Below are positions 18,773 to 25,558 of a stretch of DNA of 64,000 nucleotides, in pieces. How positions within the stretch are numbered: position 1 is the stretch's first letter; each line of letters opens with the position of its first letter. The DNA comes from Meiothermus sp. (GTDB lineage Bacteria; Deinococcota; Deinococci; Deinococcales; Thermaceae), in assembly GCF_026004075.1 (NCBI RefSeq), contig NZ_BPIK01000001.1, forward strand, positions 549,501 through 613,500. Reading direction: 5' to 3'. A model generated the notes under the pieces. It did not search any database and was not told where the DNA came from. It saw only the letters and a list, made by a program, of their open reading frames with translations. Both the position numbers and the translations under genes were made by a program.

Positions 18773-19569
18773 GTGCTCCTCCTACGAATGCGTTCGGCCA
18801 GCCCCAGTCGGCGGTTGTTCCAGTAGAGGTACATCACCCCAAACAGAACCAGCAGCCCCAATAGCCCGGCAAAAAGCATGCGGGCGGCGTCCATGGTGGC
18901 CGTATTGCCCGGCTTGCCTGCGGTTTGGGCAAAAAAAGCGGTGAGGGCGGTGATTTCCTCCGGCGTGAGCGGCTTGCCCTTGTAGCTCTCGCGCATCACC
19001 GGGAAGGCGATGTTGCTGAGCACCCCCTGGATTCCAGCCGCCCCCAGCCGGGTGTGGAGGTCGGTGAGGTCTTTGCCCAGGCTGCCGCCGCCCATCGGGC
19101 CAAAGTTGCCCGCGGTGTGGCAGGCCATGCAGGGCGCGCCGCCGTTTTTGAAGGGCTGCTGACCCAGGAACAGGGCCCGGCCTTTATCGGCCAGCGCGGG
19201 GTCGGTGGGGGCTGCGGGTGCGGAAGCCGTGGGCGCTGGCGCGGGTTCTGCCGCTGCACCTCCCAGCCCTTTCAGATAGCCCGCGATGGCCTTGGCATCG
19301 GCTTCGCTCACCTGCGGCATGGCGGGCATCACCCCGTTGTAGGTTTGCCCGCCCACCTCGAGCGGCCCGCTAATTCCCTCGCGGATGACCTTTATCACAT
19401 AGGCTTCATCCTGCATGCGCGGGTTTCCCGCCAGCGGAGGGAAGGCTCCCGGAATGCCCTGGGCGTTTGCCCCATGGCAGCCTGCACAGTTTTGGCTGTA
19501 TAGCTGCTGCCCTTCGGCAGCCAGGGCCAAACCGAGCAGGACGGCCAAGCCAACCAGTCGTCGTTTCAT
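18769..19569 (-). CDS. narC: Membrane-anchored diheme cytochrome c of the nitrate reductase (NarC)
   Basis: The 266-residue protein has a signal peptide (residues 1-18), a first heme c site CAGCH (C28, C31, H32), an Ala/Pro-rich linker (about 104-125), a second heme site CMACH (C147, C150, H151), and a C-terminal transmembrane helix (about 228-250) ending in a positively charged tail. This matches NarC, the fourth subunit of the Thermus nitrate reductase, which is known to help assemble the enzyme and link it to other electron donors. Maturation requires the Ccm system encoded at 56-62 kb. The gene is coupled by ATGA overlaps to the small ORF upstream and narG downstream. Confidence 0.9.
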   Translation of the reverse strand: MKRRLVGLAVLLGLALAAEGQQLYSQNCAGCHGANAQGIPGAFPPLAGNPRMQDEAYVIKVIREGISGPLEVGGQTYNGVMPAMPQVSEADAKAIAGYLKGLGGAAAEPAPAPTASAPAAPTDPALADKGRALFLGQQPFKNGGAPCMACHTAGNFGPMGGGSLGKDLTDLHTRLGAAGIQGVLSNIAFPVMRESYKGKPLTPEEITALTAFFAQTAGKPGNTATMDAARMLFAGLLGLLVLFGVMYLYWNNRRLGLAERIRRRST

Positions 19570-19757
19570 GCCAGCCTCCTTTGGTTGTGGTTCTCCAGCC
19601 AGGACAGGAGCTCTTCGATGGCGTAAAAGGGATGTTCGGCCCCGGTCTTGGCGTCTTTAATCCGGCCCTCCCAGCGACCCGTCTCGTCCCGCCACAGGAG
19701 CACCAGGTACACCGGCGACCTGGGTGGGGGCAGATGACGGGGGGTGGGTTCGGCCAT
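19566..19757 (-). CDS. Small conserved-looking protein heading the nar operon
   Basis: I do not recognise this 63-residue protein. Its core reads YLVLLWRDETGRWEGRIKD, then TGAEHPFYAIEELLSWLENH, which looks like a small beta-hairpin followed by a helix. There is no signal peptide or cysteine. It is supported as a gene by its position as first ORF of the nar operon and by the ATGA overlap between its stop and the narC start. A role linked to nitrate reductase expression or assembly is only inferred from position. Confidence 0.65.
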   Translation of the reverse strand: MAEPTPRHLPPPRSPVYLVLLWRDETGRWEGRIKDAKTGAEHPFYAIEELLSWLENHNQRRLA

Positions 19758-19847
19758 ACAACCCTAGCTTGGGTCTTGGGTCTTACAGGCCACTTACAGG
19801 CTTGGGACATTTGCACCATCCGAACTTCCTAATCTGGAGGAAGAGTT
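19758..19847. promoter_or_regulatory. Divergent nar / dnrS control region with direct heptamer repeats
   Basis: The 90-base divergent region contains CTTGGGT at 19768-19774 and 19775-19781, then CTTACAGGC at 19782-19790 and again at 19793-19801 (11 bp apart), then CTTGGGA at 19801-19807. Direct repeats of about 7 bp at an 11-bp interval are the known binding pattern of SARP-family activators, and DnrS has a SARP-type DNA-binding region. No FNR-type TTGAT-N4-ATCAA dyad was seen. The dnrS start has a GGAGGAAG ribosome-binding site at 19836-19843. Promoter hexamers could not be assigned securely. Confidence 0.5.
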
Positions 19848-21809
19848 ATGAACCCGGTGCACTGGCAGCTCGACGAACAGGGGCGGATCGTTGCCTGGAA
19901 CAGGGATGCGGCCAACTTTTTTGGCCTGCCTGCTTCGGCGGTGCTGTCCAGGCCCTGCGCCGAGGTGGTAGGGGGCACCGACCCCTTTGGGCGTCCCCTG
20001 TGCGCGCGCTGTCCGGTACAGCGGGAGATTCGCTACGGGGCCTACCAGGCCAGCACGCCCCTGACCTGGCAGGGCCGGCGGCTCTGGTGTCAGGGTTATG
20101 CCGACAACGGCATTCGGATCGAACTCAAGGCCAGTGCCGGGTGTCAGCCGGGCGACCTGCTTACCTCGCTGGCCTGGGCTACCCGTCGGCTAACGGCCGA
20201 GCCGGGTCGCTTTTTCCAGACGCTGCAGGCTTTTCTGTCTGTCCTGCGCAGGGGGTTGGGCATGGAGGCTGCCGAGCTATTCTTGGCCGACCCCCAGGAG
20301 CATTACCTGGTGCTTACCGCCTACGACGGCGTACACCGCGAAGCTTTCATGGAGAGGCCCTGGTTCGCCTGGGGCGAGGGTTATCCGGGGCTGGTGGCGC
20401 TGGGCCACCGGGCGTTGGTGACGCACGACCTGGCCACCGACGAGCGCTATTTGCGGCAGAAGGTCAAAAAGCTGGGCTACAAAACCTACGTGTGTTACCC
20501 CCTCGAGCTCCCCCACGGCCTGATCGGGGTGCTCAACCTGGCCAGCCGCAACCCGGACGTGGAAGACCAGGCCCTTTTGCAGACGCTCAACCTGGTGGGG
20601 CCGGTGCTGGCGGCCTCGCTGTACACGGTGCTGACCCGGTTGGGTGAGAACGGCCTGTACGCCATCGCCCAGGCCCTGCACCGCGGCGCCGAAGCCGAGG
20701 GGCTCGAGGTGCTCCTGGGCCATGCCATGGAGCTGAGCGGGGCCTCGGGGGTGTGGCTGGCGCTGAAAGATGGGCGCAATCTTTCCCAAGGGCGGCCCGC
20801 GGCGGCCTGCCCACACCTGGCCCGGTGTGGGGTCTGGCAGGGCCGGGTTCAGGGGGTCAAGACGGGCCTCGAGCCCTGCCCCCACGTCCAGGATGGGCGG
20901 CCCCGCTACTGCCTGCCGCTCTGGTCGGGTGCCAGGGTGATGGGCGTGCAGCAGTTTCACTTTGCCCGCCTGCCCCAGCCCCCTGGCCGGGCGGTGGCGG
21001 CCTTGCAGTGGCTCCTGCGGCTGGGGGCCGAGGTGCTCTGGCCCACTGAGATCAAGGCGGCAACAGAAACCCCTCGGCTGGAGATATTCACCCTGGGCGG
21101 GCTGCGGGTACGCCGGGACGGTGAAACCCTTTCGGCCAAAGCCTTTGGCCGCCGTCAGGCCCTCACTCTGCTGAAGTTGCTGCTGGCCTACCGCGGCCAG
21201 ACCCTCACCCGCGACGAGCTGTGCGCCCACCTCTGGCCGGGAGAGGAGCCCGAGCAGACCCAGGGGCGACTGCACGTGCTGATACACGATCTGCGCCAGG
21301 CCCTGGAGCCGGAACCCAGCCAGCCCCAGGTGGTGGTGCGGGAAGGGGAGGGCTACCGTCTGGCCCTCCAGGCGCCCTATTTTCTGGATGTGGAGCGCTT
21401 CGAGGAACTTTTGCGGCAGGCCGAGCGCGAAGAGGGGGCTGTGGCCCTCGAGCTCTTGCGCCAGGCGCTGGCCTTGTACAGGGGGGACTTTCTGGCCGAT
21501 GAACCCTACGCCGACTGGGCCGAACTCGAGCGCAGCTACCTGCGCGAGCGGGCTGTGGGGGCCTGGTTCAGGGTGGCCGAGATCGCCCTGGCTCTGGGAC
21601 AGCCCCGCGAAGCCCTCGAGGCCTACCGCCGCATCCTCACCCTAGACCCCTGGCGCGAGGAAGCCTACGCCGAACTGATACAGACCCTGATGATGACGGG
21701 GCAGGAGCCCGAGGCCAGGAGCATCTTCCAGCAGTATCGGGTGCGCATGGAGCGTGAGGGCTTGCCAGTATCTACTTACTTAGCCCAGATGGCGCGGGTG
21801 AGCGCCTGA
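19848..21809 (+). CDS. dnrS: Nitrate-respiration regulator DnrS-like: PAS-GAF-GAF-SARP/BTAD transcription factor
   Basis: The 653-residue protein has an N-terminal PAS-like domain (about 1-95) with cysteines C37, C52, C55 and C81, a first GAF domain (about 110-262), a second GAF-like domain (about 270-400) with four more cysteines (C320, C326, C343, C354), a winged-helix domain (about 409-505, LGGLRVRRDGETL) and a bacterial transcriptional activator domain (about 510-653, ALALYRGDFL). This is the SARP architecture with sensory modules. It is transcribed divergently from nar and followed 8 bp later by a Crp/FNR gene, matching the dnrS-dnrT pair that controls respiration in Thermus nitrate-respiration elements. 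The signal is inferred to be oxygen, redox state or nitrogen oxides. Confidence 0.75.
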   Translation: MNPVHWQLDEQGRIVAWNRDAANFFGLPASAVLSRPCAEVVGGTDPFGRPLCARCPVQREIRYGAYQASTPLTWQGRRLWCQGYADNGIRIELKASAGCQPGDLLTSLAWATRRLTAEPGRFFQTLQAFLSVLRRGLGMEAAELFLADPQEHYLVLTAYDGVHREAFMERPWFAWGEGYPGLVALGHRALVTHDLATDERYLRQKVKKLGYKTYVCYPLELPHGLIGVLNLASRNPDVEDQALLQTLNLVGPVLAASLYTVLTRLGENGLYAIAQALHRGAEAEGLEVLLGHAMELSGASGVWLALKDGRNLSQGRPAAACPHLARCGVWQGRVQGVKTGLEPCPHVQDGRPRYCLPLWSGARVMGVQQFHFARLPQPPGRAVAALQWLLRLGAEVLWPTEIKAATETPRLEIFTLGGLRVRRDGETLSAKAFGRRQALTLLKLLLAYRGQTLTRDELCAHLWPGEEPEQTQGRLHVLIHDLRQALEPEPSQPQVVVREGEGYRLALQAPYFLDVERFEELLRQAEREEGAVALELLRQALALYRGDFLADEPYADWAELERSYLRERAVGAWFRVAEIALALGQPREALEAYRRILTLDPWREEAYAELIQTLMMTGQEPEARSIFQQYRVRMEREGLPVSTYLAQMARVSA

Positions 21810-21817
21810 ATCCGCTT

Positions 21818-22498
21818 ATGCTGGATGCTCATTCGGTTCTGGCTCGCTGCCCACTGTTTGAAGAACTGAGTCCGGCCGACCTCGAGGCCCTGGCCCAGCA
21901 AGCCCAACCGCGCAGCCTCCGCAAAGGCCAGACCCTTTTCCTGCAAGGAGACCCGGTGCTCTCCTTGTATGTGGTGGCCTCGGGGATGATCAAAATCTAC
22001 CGCCCTGATCCCAAAGGGCAGCGACAGGTGGTACTGCACCTGGAGGGGCCGCTGCGCCCGGTGGCAGCGGTGGCGGTGTTTTTGGAGCAGCCCTACTACC
22101 CAGCTTCGGCGGAGGCTCTGGAGGATAGTCAATTGCTGGCCATTCCTAAGGAAGGCTTTTTTGGCCTGGTGGATACCCGACCACCAGTGGCCCGGGCCAT
22201 GATTCGCTTCCTGGCCAAACGACAACAGCAGCTTGTACACCTGCTGGATCGCTTGGTGTTTCACGAAGTGGCGGCGCGGCTGGCCGAGTACCTGCTCGAG
22301 CAGGCCAGGCAGGCAGGTGAGGGGTTCCGCCTTCCCACCAACCCCGAACTGGCTGCTCTGCTGGGTACTGGGCCCGAGCCTGTCAGTCGCAAGCTGGGCG
22401 AATTTTTGCGCCAGGGCTTCATCGAGATGCAGGCCCGTTGCGTCTGGATCAAGAACCCAAAGGCCTTGCGGCAAATAGCGGGCGAGCAACACATCTAG
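21818..22498 (+). CDS. dnrT: Crp/FNR-family regulator, DnrT-like
   Basis: A 226-residue regulator with an N-terminal cyclic-nucleotide-binding-like beta-roll (LFLQGDPVLSLYVVASGMIKIYR, about residues 40-62), a dimerisation helix (about 120-150) and a C-terminal winged helix (LPTNPELAALLGTGPEPVSRKL, recognition helix about 190-205). It has only single scattered cysteines (C11 and C209), so it cannot bind an FNR-type [4Fe-4S] cluster. This agrees with the known cluster-less Thermus DnrT, which works with DnrS. It starts 8 bp after dnrS in the same operon. In Thermus this protein activates nar and other anaerobic genes. Confidence 0.78.
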   Translation: MLDAHSVLARCPLFEELSPADLEALAQQAQPRSLRKGQTLFLQGDPVLSLYVVASGMIKIYRPDPKGQRQVVLHLEGPLRPVAAVAVFLEQPYYPASAEALEDSQLLAIPKEGFFGLVDTRPPVARAMIRFLAKRQQQLVHLLDRLVFHEVAARLAEYLLEQARQAGEGFRLPTNPELAALLGTGPEPVSRKLGEFLRQGFIEMQARCVWIKNPKALRQIAGEQHI

Positions 22499-22783
22499 CC
22501 CTGATGCTAACCCTGCGCTTGAGTGGTGTATTAAGCGCTACTTGTCGCACTTCTCTCGATTGCTTTTTCGTGCGCACGATTTGTCGAGTGTGGCGGTTTT
22601 TCTGTAATGGCCCCGAGGCCGCTCTAGAAGCTCAAAGCTGTTTGGCCGCCATGCCTCAGTGGCCCGGGATGGACTGCATAAGCTCGAGGCATTTTCTGCC
22701 TAGCAGAACCGTCTATTTCAACTGCGGCTCTACCATGAACTTCTGCCTCTGCCAGAGGCAAGGGCGAAGAAAGGAGCTGTGCA
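22499..22783 (+). other. Gene-free stretch after dnrT with short hairpins
   Basis: In these 285 bases I see no credible gene. Two small inverted repeats are present: TTCTGC-CTA-GCAGAA near 22694 and TGCCTCT-GCC-AGAGGCA at 22744-22760. The second lies just before the AAGGAG ribosome-binding site of the next gene. No T-run follows either, so they do not look like terminators. The T-rich stretch near 22560 (TTGCTTTTTCGTG) follows no stem. Confidence 0.4.
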
Positions 22784-23122
22784 ATGGAACAGACCCCACC
22801 TGAGTTTGTATACCGCGACTGGTGCATCCATGACCCCGTAAGCTGGCCTTCTTCCCGTCTGCGCAAGCTGGGCCTAGACCCCGCCGACGACCCCGAACTC
22901 TACTACTGGAACGGCTGGCTGTGGGTGCGGGAGTACCCCTCGGGCGTGTTTCGCGCCCTGACCCCGGTGGACGAGAGCGAGCTGGACAAGGACGTGCAGA
23001 AGCGGCTCCAGCGCTGGCGCGAGTACGGGATGCTGCCCCTCGACGAGAACGACCCCGAGCAGGTAGAGCGGGCTAAAGCCGAGTGGAGAAAGCGGGTATG
23101 GGCGGCCCCTAACCCCTGGTGA
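22784..23122 (+). CDS. Hypothetical protein (112 aa)
   Basis: Unrecognised. The protein is acidic and aromatic-rich, with no signal peptide or membrane helix: YRDWCIHDP, LYYWNGWLWVREYPSGVFRAL, then a charged helical C-terminal half (ELDKDVQKRLQRWREYG). An AAAGGAG ribosome-binding site lies 7-8 nt before the ATG, which supports real translation. It is the first of three unknown same-strand genes between dnrT and the tRNA genes. The WLWVRE...GVFRAL segment may be a small beta-sheet binding module, but that is only an impression. Confidence 0.6.
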   Translation: MEQTPPEFVYRDWCIHDPVSWPSSRLRKLGLDPADDPELYYWNGWLWVREYPSGVFRALTPVDESELDKDVQKRLQRWREYGMLPLDENDPEQVERAKAEWRKRVWAAPNPW

Positions 23123-23166
23123 AAAGGGGAAATCGAGGAGTAAGCCTTTGCGCATAGGAGGTAGCG

Positions 23167-23367
23167 ATGTCAAAGAAGCATGAATGGATTGAGGACGGTA
23201 TCGACTTTACCCGCCTGACCAAAGTGCCTGAGGGCGTGGGCCGGGAGATGGTCACGAGCGACGGCTACGAGAGCCTGGAGCTCTACGCCGATATGTTCAT
23301 GCTGGACGATGAGGAAGTGCAGACCCTCAAGGCGATTATCAAGGCCAGGCGGAAGGGCGAGCAGTAA
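23167..23367 (+). CDS. Hypothetical small acidic protein (66 aa)
   Basis: Unrecognised. It starts MSKKHEWIEDGIDFTRL and ends with a charged helix, LDDEEVQTLKAIIKARRKGEQ. There are no cysteines and no membrane segment. AGGAGG at 23156-23161, five nt before the ATG, is an excellent ribosome-binding site. It lies 44 bases after the 112-residue gene on the same strand and is probably in the same transcript. Size and charge would suit a regulatory or antitoxin-like partner, but no recognisable toxin gene is adjacent. Confidence 0.65.
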   Translation: MSKKHEWIEDGIDFTRLTKVPEGVGREMVTSDGYESLELYADMFMLDDEEVQTLKAIIKARRKGEQ

Positions 23368-23480
23368 CGTGAGGTAGGCGGAATATAAGGAACCGCCTGC
23401 TGCCCAAAGACTGACCAACCAGCAGCGATGTTTGATACCTTCCCCGCAGCGGAAAAGAAGCCTCCCCTACCATCTGAAGT

Positions 23481-24062
23481 ATGAGAGACGAGATTAGCTC
23501 CATCGAGTTCCCTTTTAGTGCTTTTGACATCAACCGCCGTATCACCAGCGCCGGGCTGTTCTCCTATAAAGGCCGCCACCCGGACGTGACCGCGAAAACC
23601 TTTACCGTCAAAGACCTGCCCCCCGGCAAGTACACCTTCGCGGCCCCCTTCCGCGTCCCCGACCCCAGGGCGGGGGGCGGCTGGGTGGCGGTGATGGCGA
23701 CCGAGACCCACGCCTCCCCCTTCGGCGGCCCGGCGGCCAACATGGACTTTGGCCCCCTGCAAATCCTCTGGATAAACGGCAGGGGTGAGTGGGGCTTCTC
23801 GGCGCACCGGCTTCTTGACGAAAAGACAAGCCTATTTGATATGAGGGCCAGCCTGGCGAGGCTGCGGGCGCTCATCCGCCCGGTGCGGGACATCCCCGGC
23901 TTTCGGATGCCCAAGGAGCCCCTGTTTAGCAACCTGCTGGAGGCCAACGAAGAGGACGGCTGGCCCCTGGAGCGCCTGGTGGCCCTGGCCCGTGGGGAGG
24001 TGGAGGTGCGCAACGACGCCATGCAGTTCTGGACGGAAGAAGGGGTGCCCCCCGCTTGGTGA
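23481..24062 (+). CDS. Hypothetical protein (193 aa)
   Basis: Unrecognised. The N-terminal part (residues 1-100) looks like a beta-rich domain (IEFPFSAFDINRRIT, KTFTVKDLPPGKYTFAAPFRV, GGGWVAVMATETHASPFGG); the rest is helical, ending WTEEGVPPAW. There is no signal peptide. TACCAT at 23467-23472 is 8 nt before the ATG, so a leaderless transcript is possible; no good ribosome-binding site is seen. It is the last of the three unknown genes and is followed by a strong terminator at 24175-24204 just before the tRNA genes. Confidence 0.65.
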   Translation: MRDEISSIEFPFSAFDINRRITSAGLFSYKGRHPDVTAKTFTVKDLPPGKYTFAAPFRVPDPRAGGGWVAVMATETHASPFGGPAANMDFGPLQILWINGRGEWGFSAHRLLDEKTSLFDMRASLARLRALIRPVRDIPGFRMPKEPLFSNLLEANEEDGWPLERLVALARGEVEVRNDAMQFWTEEGVPPAW

Positions 24063-24174
24063 TATAGTCATCCAGCCCCCTGACGGCTCGCCTCGAGGCC
24101 AAGCTGAAAACTCGAGCCAAGGCATGAATCTTGCTTCTTGAGTCGCCGAATCGAGTTTTGTTTGGGTCAAACGC

Positions 24175-24204
24175 AAACCCGAGGATTCGCACCCTCGGGT
24201 TTTT
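24175..24204. terminator. Rho-independent terminator between the hypothetical genes and tRNA-Phe
   Basis: AAACCCGAGG / CCTCGGGTTT forms a perfect 10-bp stem with an 8-nt loop, followed by TTTTT on the plus strand. On the minus strand the stem ends in T residues too, so it could also end the tRNA transcript, whose 3' end is 12 bases away. Confidence 0.85.
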
Positions 24205-24215
24205 ACGTTCTGGAC

Positions 24216-24291
24216 TGGTGCCAAGGGGCGGAATCGAACCGCCGACACTGCGATTTTCAGTCGCATGCTCTACCGACTGAGCTACCTTGGC
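24216..24291 (-). tRNA. tRNA-Phe (GAA)
   Basis: The minus strand folds into a standard cloverleaf of 76 nt. The acceptor stem is GCCAAGG/CCTTGGC, the D-arm AGCTCAGTCGGTAGAGC, the anticodon loop ACTGAAAAT with anticodon GAA, and the T-arm has GGTTCGATTCC. The CCA end is encoded (TGG at 24216-24218 on the plus strand). It is transcribed after tRNA-Asp from the promoter at 24457-24485. Confidence 0.97.
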
Positions 24292-24295
24292 GTGG

Positions 24296-24334
24296 TTTAC
24301 GCCGAGCACAGGTTTTGTTTGCGCTCGGCGTAAA
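24296..24334. repeat. 12-bp perfect inverted repeat between the two tRNA genes
   Basis: TTTACGCCGAGC (24296-24307) and GCTCGGCGTAAA (24323-24334) form a 12-bp perfect stem with a 15-nt loop, filling almost the whole 45-base spacer. No T-run follows on either strand. It may direct processing of the dicistronic tRNA precursor or partly terminate transcription. Confidence 0.7.
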
Positions 24335-24336
24335 TT

Positions 24337-24413
24337 TGGCGCTCCGGACGGGACTTGAACCCGCGATCTCCCACGTGACAGGCGGGTATGTTAACCAACT
24401 ACACCACCGGAGC
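24337..24413 (-). tRNA. tRNA-Asp (GTC)
   Basis: The minus strand gives a 77-nt cloverleaf: acceptor stem GCTCCGG/CCGGAGC, D-arm GTGTAGTTGGTTAACAT, anticodon loop CTGTCAC with anticodon GTC, and T-arm GGTTCAAGTCC. The discriminator is G, as usual for tRNA-Asp, and CCA is encoded. It is the first gene of the two-tRNA transcript. Confidence 0.97.
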
Positions 24414-24456
24414 AGGTTGTGGCACTGCGTCGGAGTCGTCCGAACAGGCACATAGG

Positions 24457-24485
24457 ATAATAGCGGTTGGCCTGTTGGGTGTCAA
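24457..24485 (-). promoter_or_regulatory. Consensus promoter of the tRNA-Asp/tRNA-Phe unit
   Basis: On the minus strand TTGACA (24485-24480) and TATTAT (24462-24457) are separated by exactly 17 bp, a near-perfect sigma-70 type promoter. The -10 lies 43 bases before the mature 5' end of tRNA-Asp. Confidence 0.9.
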
Positions 24486-24487
24486 GC

Positions 24488-24841
24488 ATGATGACCTGGA
24501 AAGAAGTACTCGTCAGACACAAGACCCTGCGGGGGATAGGCCCGCGCAGCCTGCTGGTGGATCGGGGCGAGTCCGGCTATAAAAACCGCTTCCTGCCCGA
24601 TGGCTCCATTCTGTATCCGGGCGAGGGGCTCTCGGGAAACCAGCAGCCAACGGGGGGAAACCGGATTCTGCTTCTGGCCCTGGCTGCCCAGACTCCCCTG
24701 CGGGTGTACCTTCGCGAGCGAACCAACTGCTGGCGCGACTGCGGCTGGTTTCTTGTAGCAAGCGTGGAGTACCGCTGGGAAGAGTCGGAGCGCCGCTATG
24801 TGTACTGGTTCCGGCTGGTGCCGTTGAAGGCCGCGACCTGA
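24488..24841 (+). CDS. Putative SRA/YDG-like (PUA-fold) domain protein
   Basis: This 117-residue protein is a single compact domain. The order SGYKNRFLPDGSILYPGEGLSGNQQPTGGN, then ILLLALAAQTPLRVYLRE, CGWFLVASVEY and YVYWFRLVPL recalls SRA/YDG-type modules that read modified bases in DNA and are found in methyl-dependent restriction proteins. No nuclease motif is attached. The start is taken as ATG 24488 (ATG 24491 is equally possible); the open frame begins earlier but runs through the tRNA promoter. The gene is divergent from the tRNAs, and its last 46 bases overlap the convergent trpF. Homology is judged from motif order only. Confidence 0.5.
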   Translation: MMTWKEVLVRHKTLRGIGPRSLLVDRGESGYKNRFLPDGSILYPGEGLSGNQQPTGGNRILLLALAAQTPLRVYLRERTNCWRDCGWFLVASVEYRWEESERRYVYWFRLVPLKAAT

Positions 24842-25422
24842 GCCAGAAAAGCCCGGAGCTTGTGGGGGTCTTTGATCCGGGGGGCGGCCTCCACCCCGCT
24901 GCTCACGTCCACGGCGTAGGGCGCTAACTCCAGGGCTGCCGGCAGATTTTCGGGTGTCAGGCCCCCGGCGATAATCAGCCGGGGATGTTGCCGAAGGGGC
25001 GTGATCCAGTCCAGTGGGTAGCCCTGCCCGCTGCCGGGGCTCACCCCATCCACCATGAGGGCATCGGCGGGGTAGCTGAGCCAGTCGGGCTGGGCCGGGC
25101 CTTTTAGCTTGAAGACTTTGATAACCGGGTAGAAGCGGCGGATGCGCTCGGCCCATTCGGGGGGTTCGTTGCCGTGGAGCTGGGCCACCTGGAGCCGGGC
25201 GGCCTCCATCTGATCCAGCACCTCCTCGGGCGGGGTGTCCACAAAAACCCCAACCCGAACGATAAAAGGCCCCAGAGCGGTGCTGATGGGCCGAATTTGT
25301 GCGGGCTCGAGGTAGCGCGGGGTTCCCGGGGCCAGAATAAAGCCCAGGGCCCAGGCCCCGAGCTGCTCAGCCAGCAGGGCATCTTCTAGCCGGGTAATCC
25401 CACAAATCTTGGCACGTACCAT
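24796..25422 (-). CDS. trpF: Phosphoribosylanthranilate isomerase
   Basis: TrpF converts N-(5-phosphoribosyl)anthranilate to the ribulose form in tryptophan synthesis. The protein has the family start MVRAKICGITR with the catalytic cysteine, VGVFVDTP, VAQLHGNEPPE, the catalytic aspartate in LMVDG, the phosphate-binding IIAGGLTPEN, and VDVSSGVE near the end. From the ATG at 25422 the length is 208 residues, as usual. A GTG 39 bases upstream is in frame but would add an atypical leader. It stands alone; no other trp genes are near. Confidence 0.95.
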   Translation of the reverse strand: MVRAKICGITRLEDALLAEQLGAWALGFILAPGTPRYLEPAQIRPISTALGPFIVRVGVFVDTPPEEVLDQMEAARLQVAQLHGNEPPEWAERIRRFYPVIKVFKLKGPAQPDWLSYPADALMVDGVSPGSGQGYPLDWITPLRQHPRLIIAGGLTPENLPAALELAPYAVDVSSGVEAAPRIKDPHKLRAFLAQVAAFNGTSRNQYT

Positions 25423-25461
25423 GGGTTTTAGTGTCTCATACTTTACCTTTGTCTCAATCAC

Positions 25462-25558
25462 ATGAGGGGCTCAATGTAACGGTGAAATAACGGCAGGTGT
25501 GCAATAAAGCTGTTGTGCAATGTAACTGTGGGTAGAGCCGCGCTCAGGAGGTGGGCCG
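25462..25558 (+). promoter_or_regulatory. Upstream region of the subtilase gene with a 13-bp direct repeat
   Basis: CAATGTAACGGTG at 25472-25484 and CAATGTAACTGTG at 25518-25530 are direct repeats differing at one base, 46 bp apart (start to start). Their spacing is close to four helical turns. They may bind a regulator of the gene; no clear -35/-10 pair was assigned. Confidence 0.35.

Noticed and set aside
19758-19847. FNR-type box in the nar control region.
   Set aside because: No TTGAT-N4-ATCAA dyad or close variant is present, in line with DnrT lacking an Fe-S cluster.
22438-22866. 121-codon plus frame and 80-codon minus frame between dnrT and the 112-residue gene.
   Set aside because: No motif, overlap with real genes on both sides, and no start signal.
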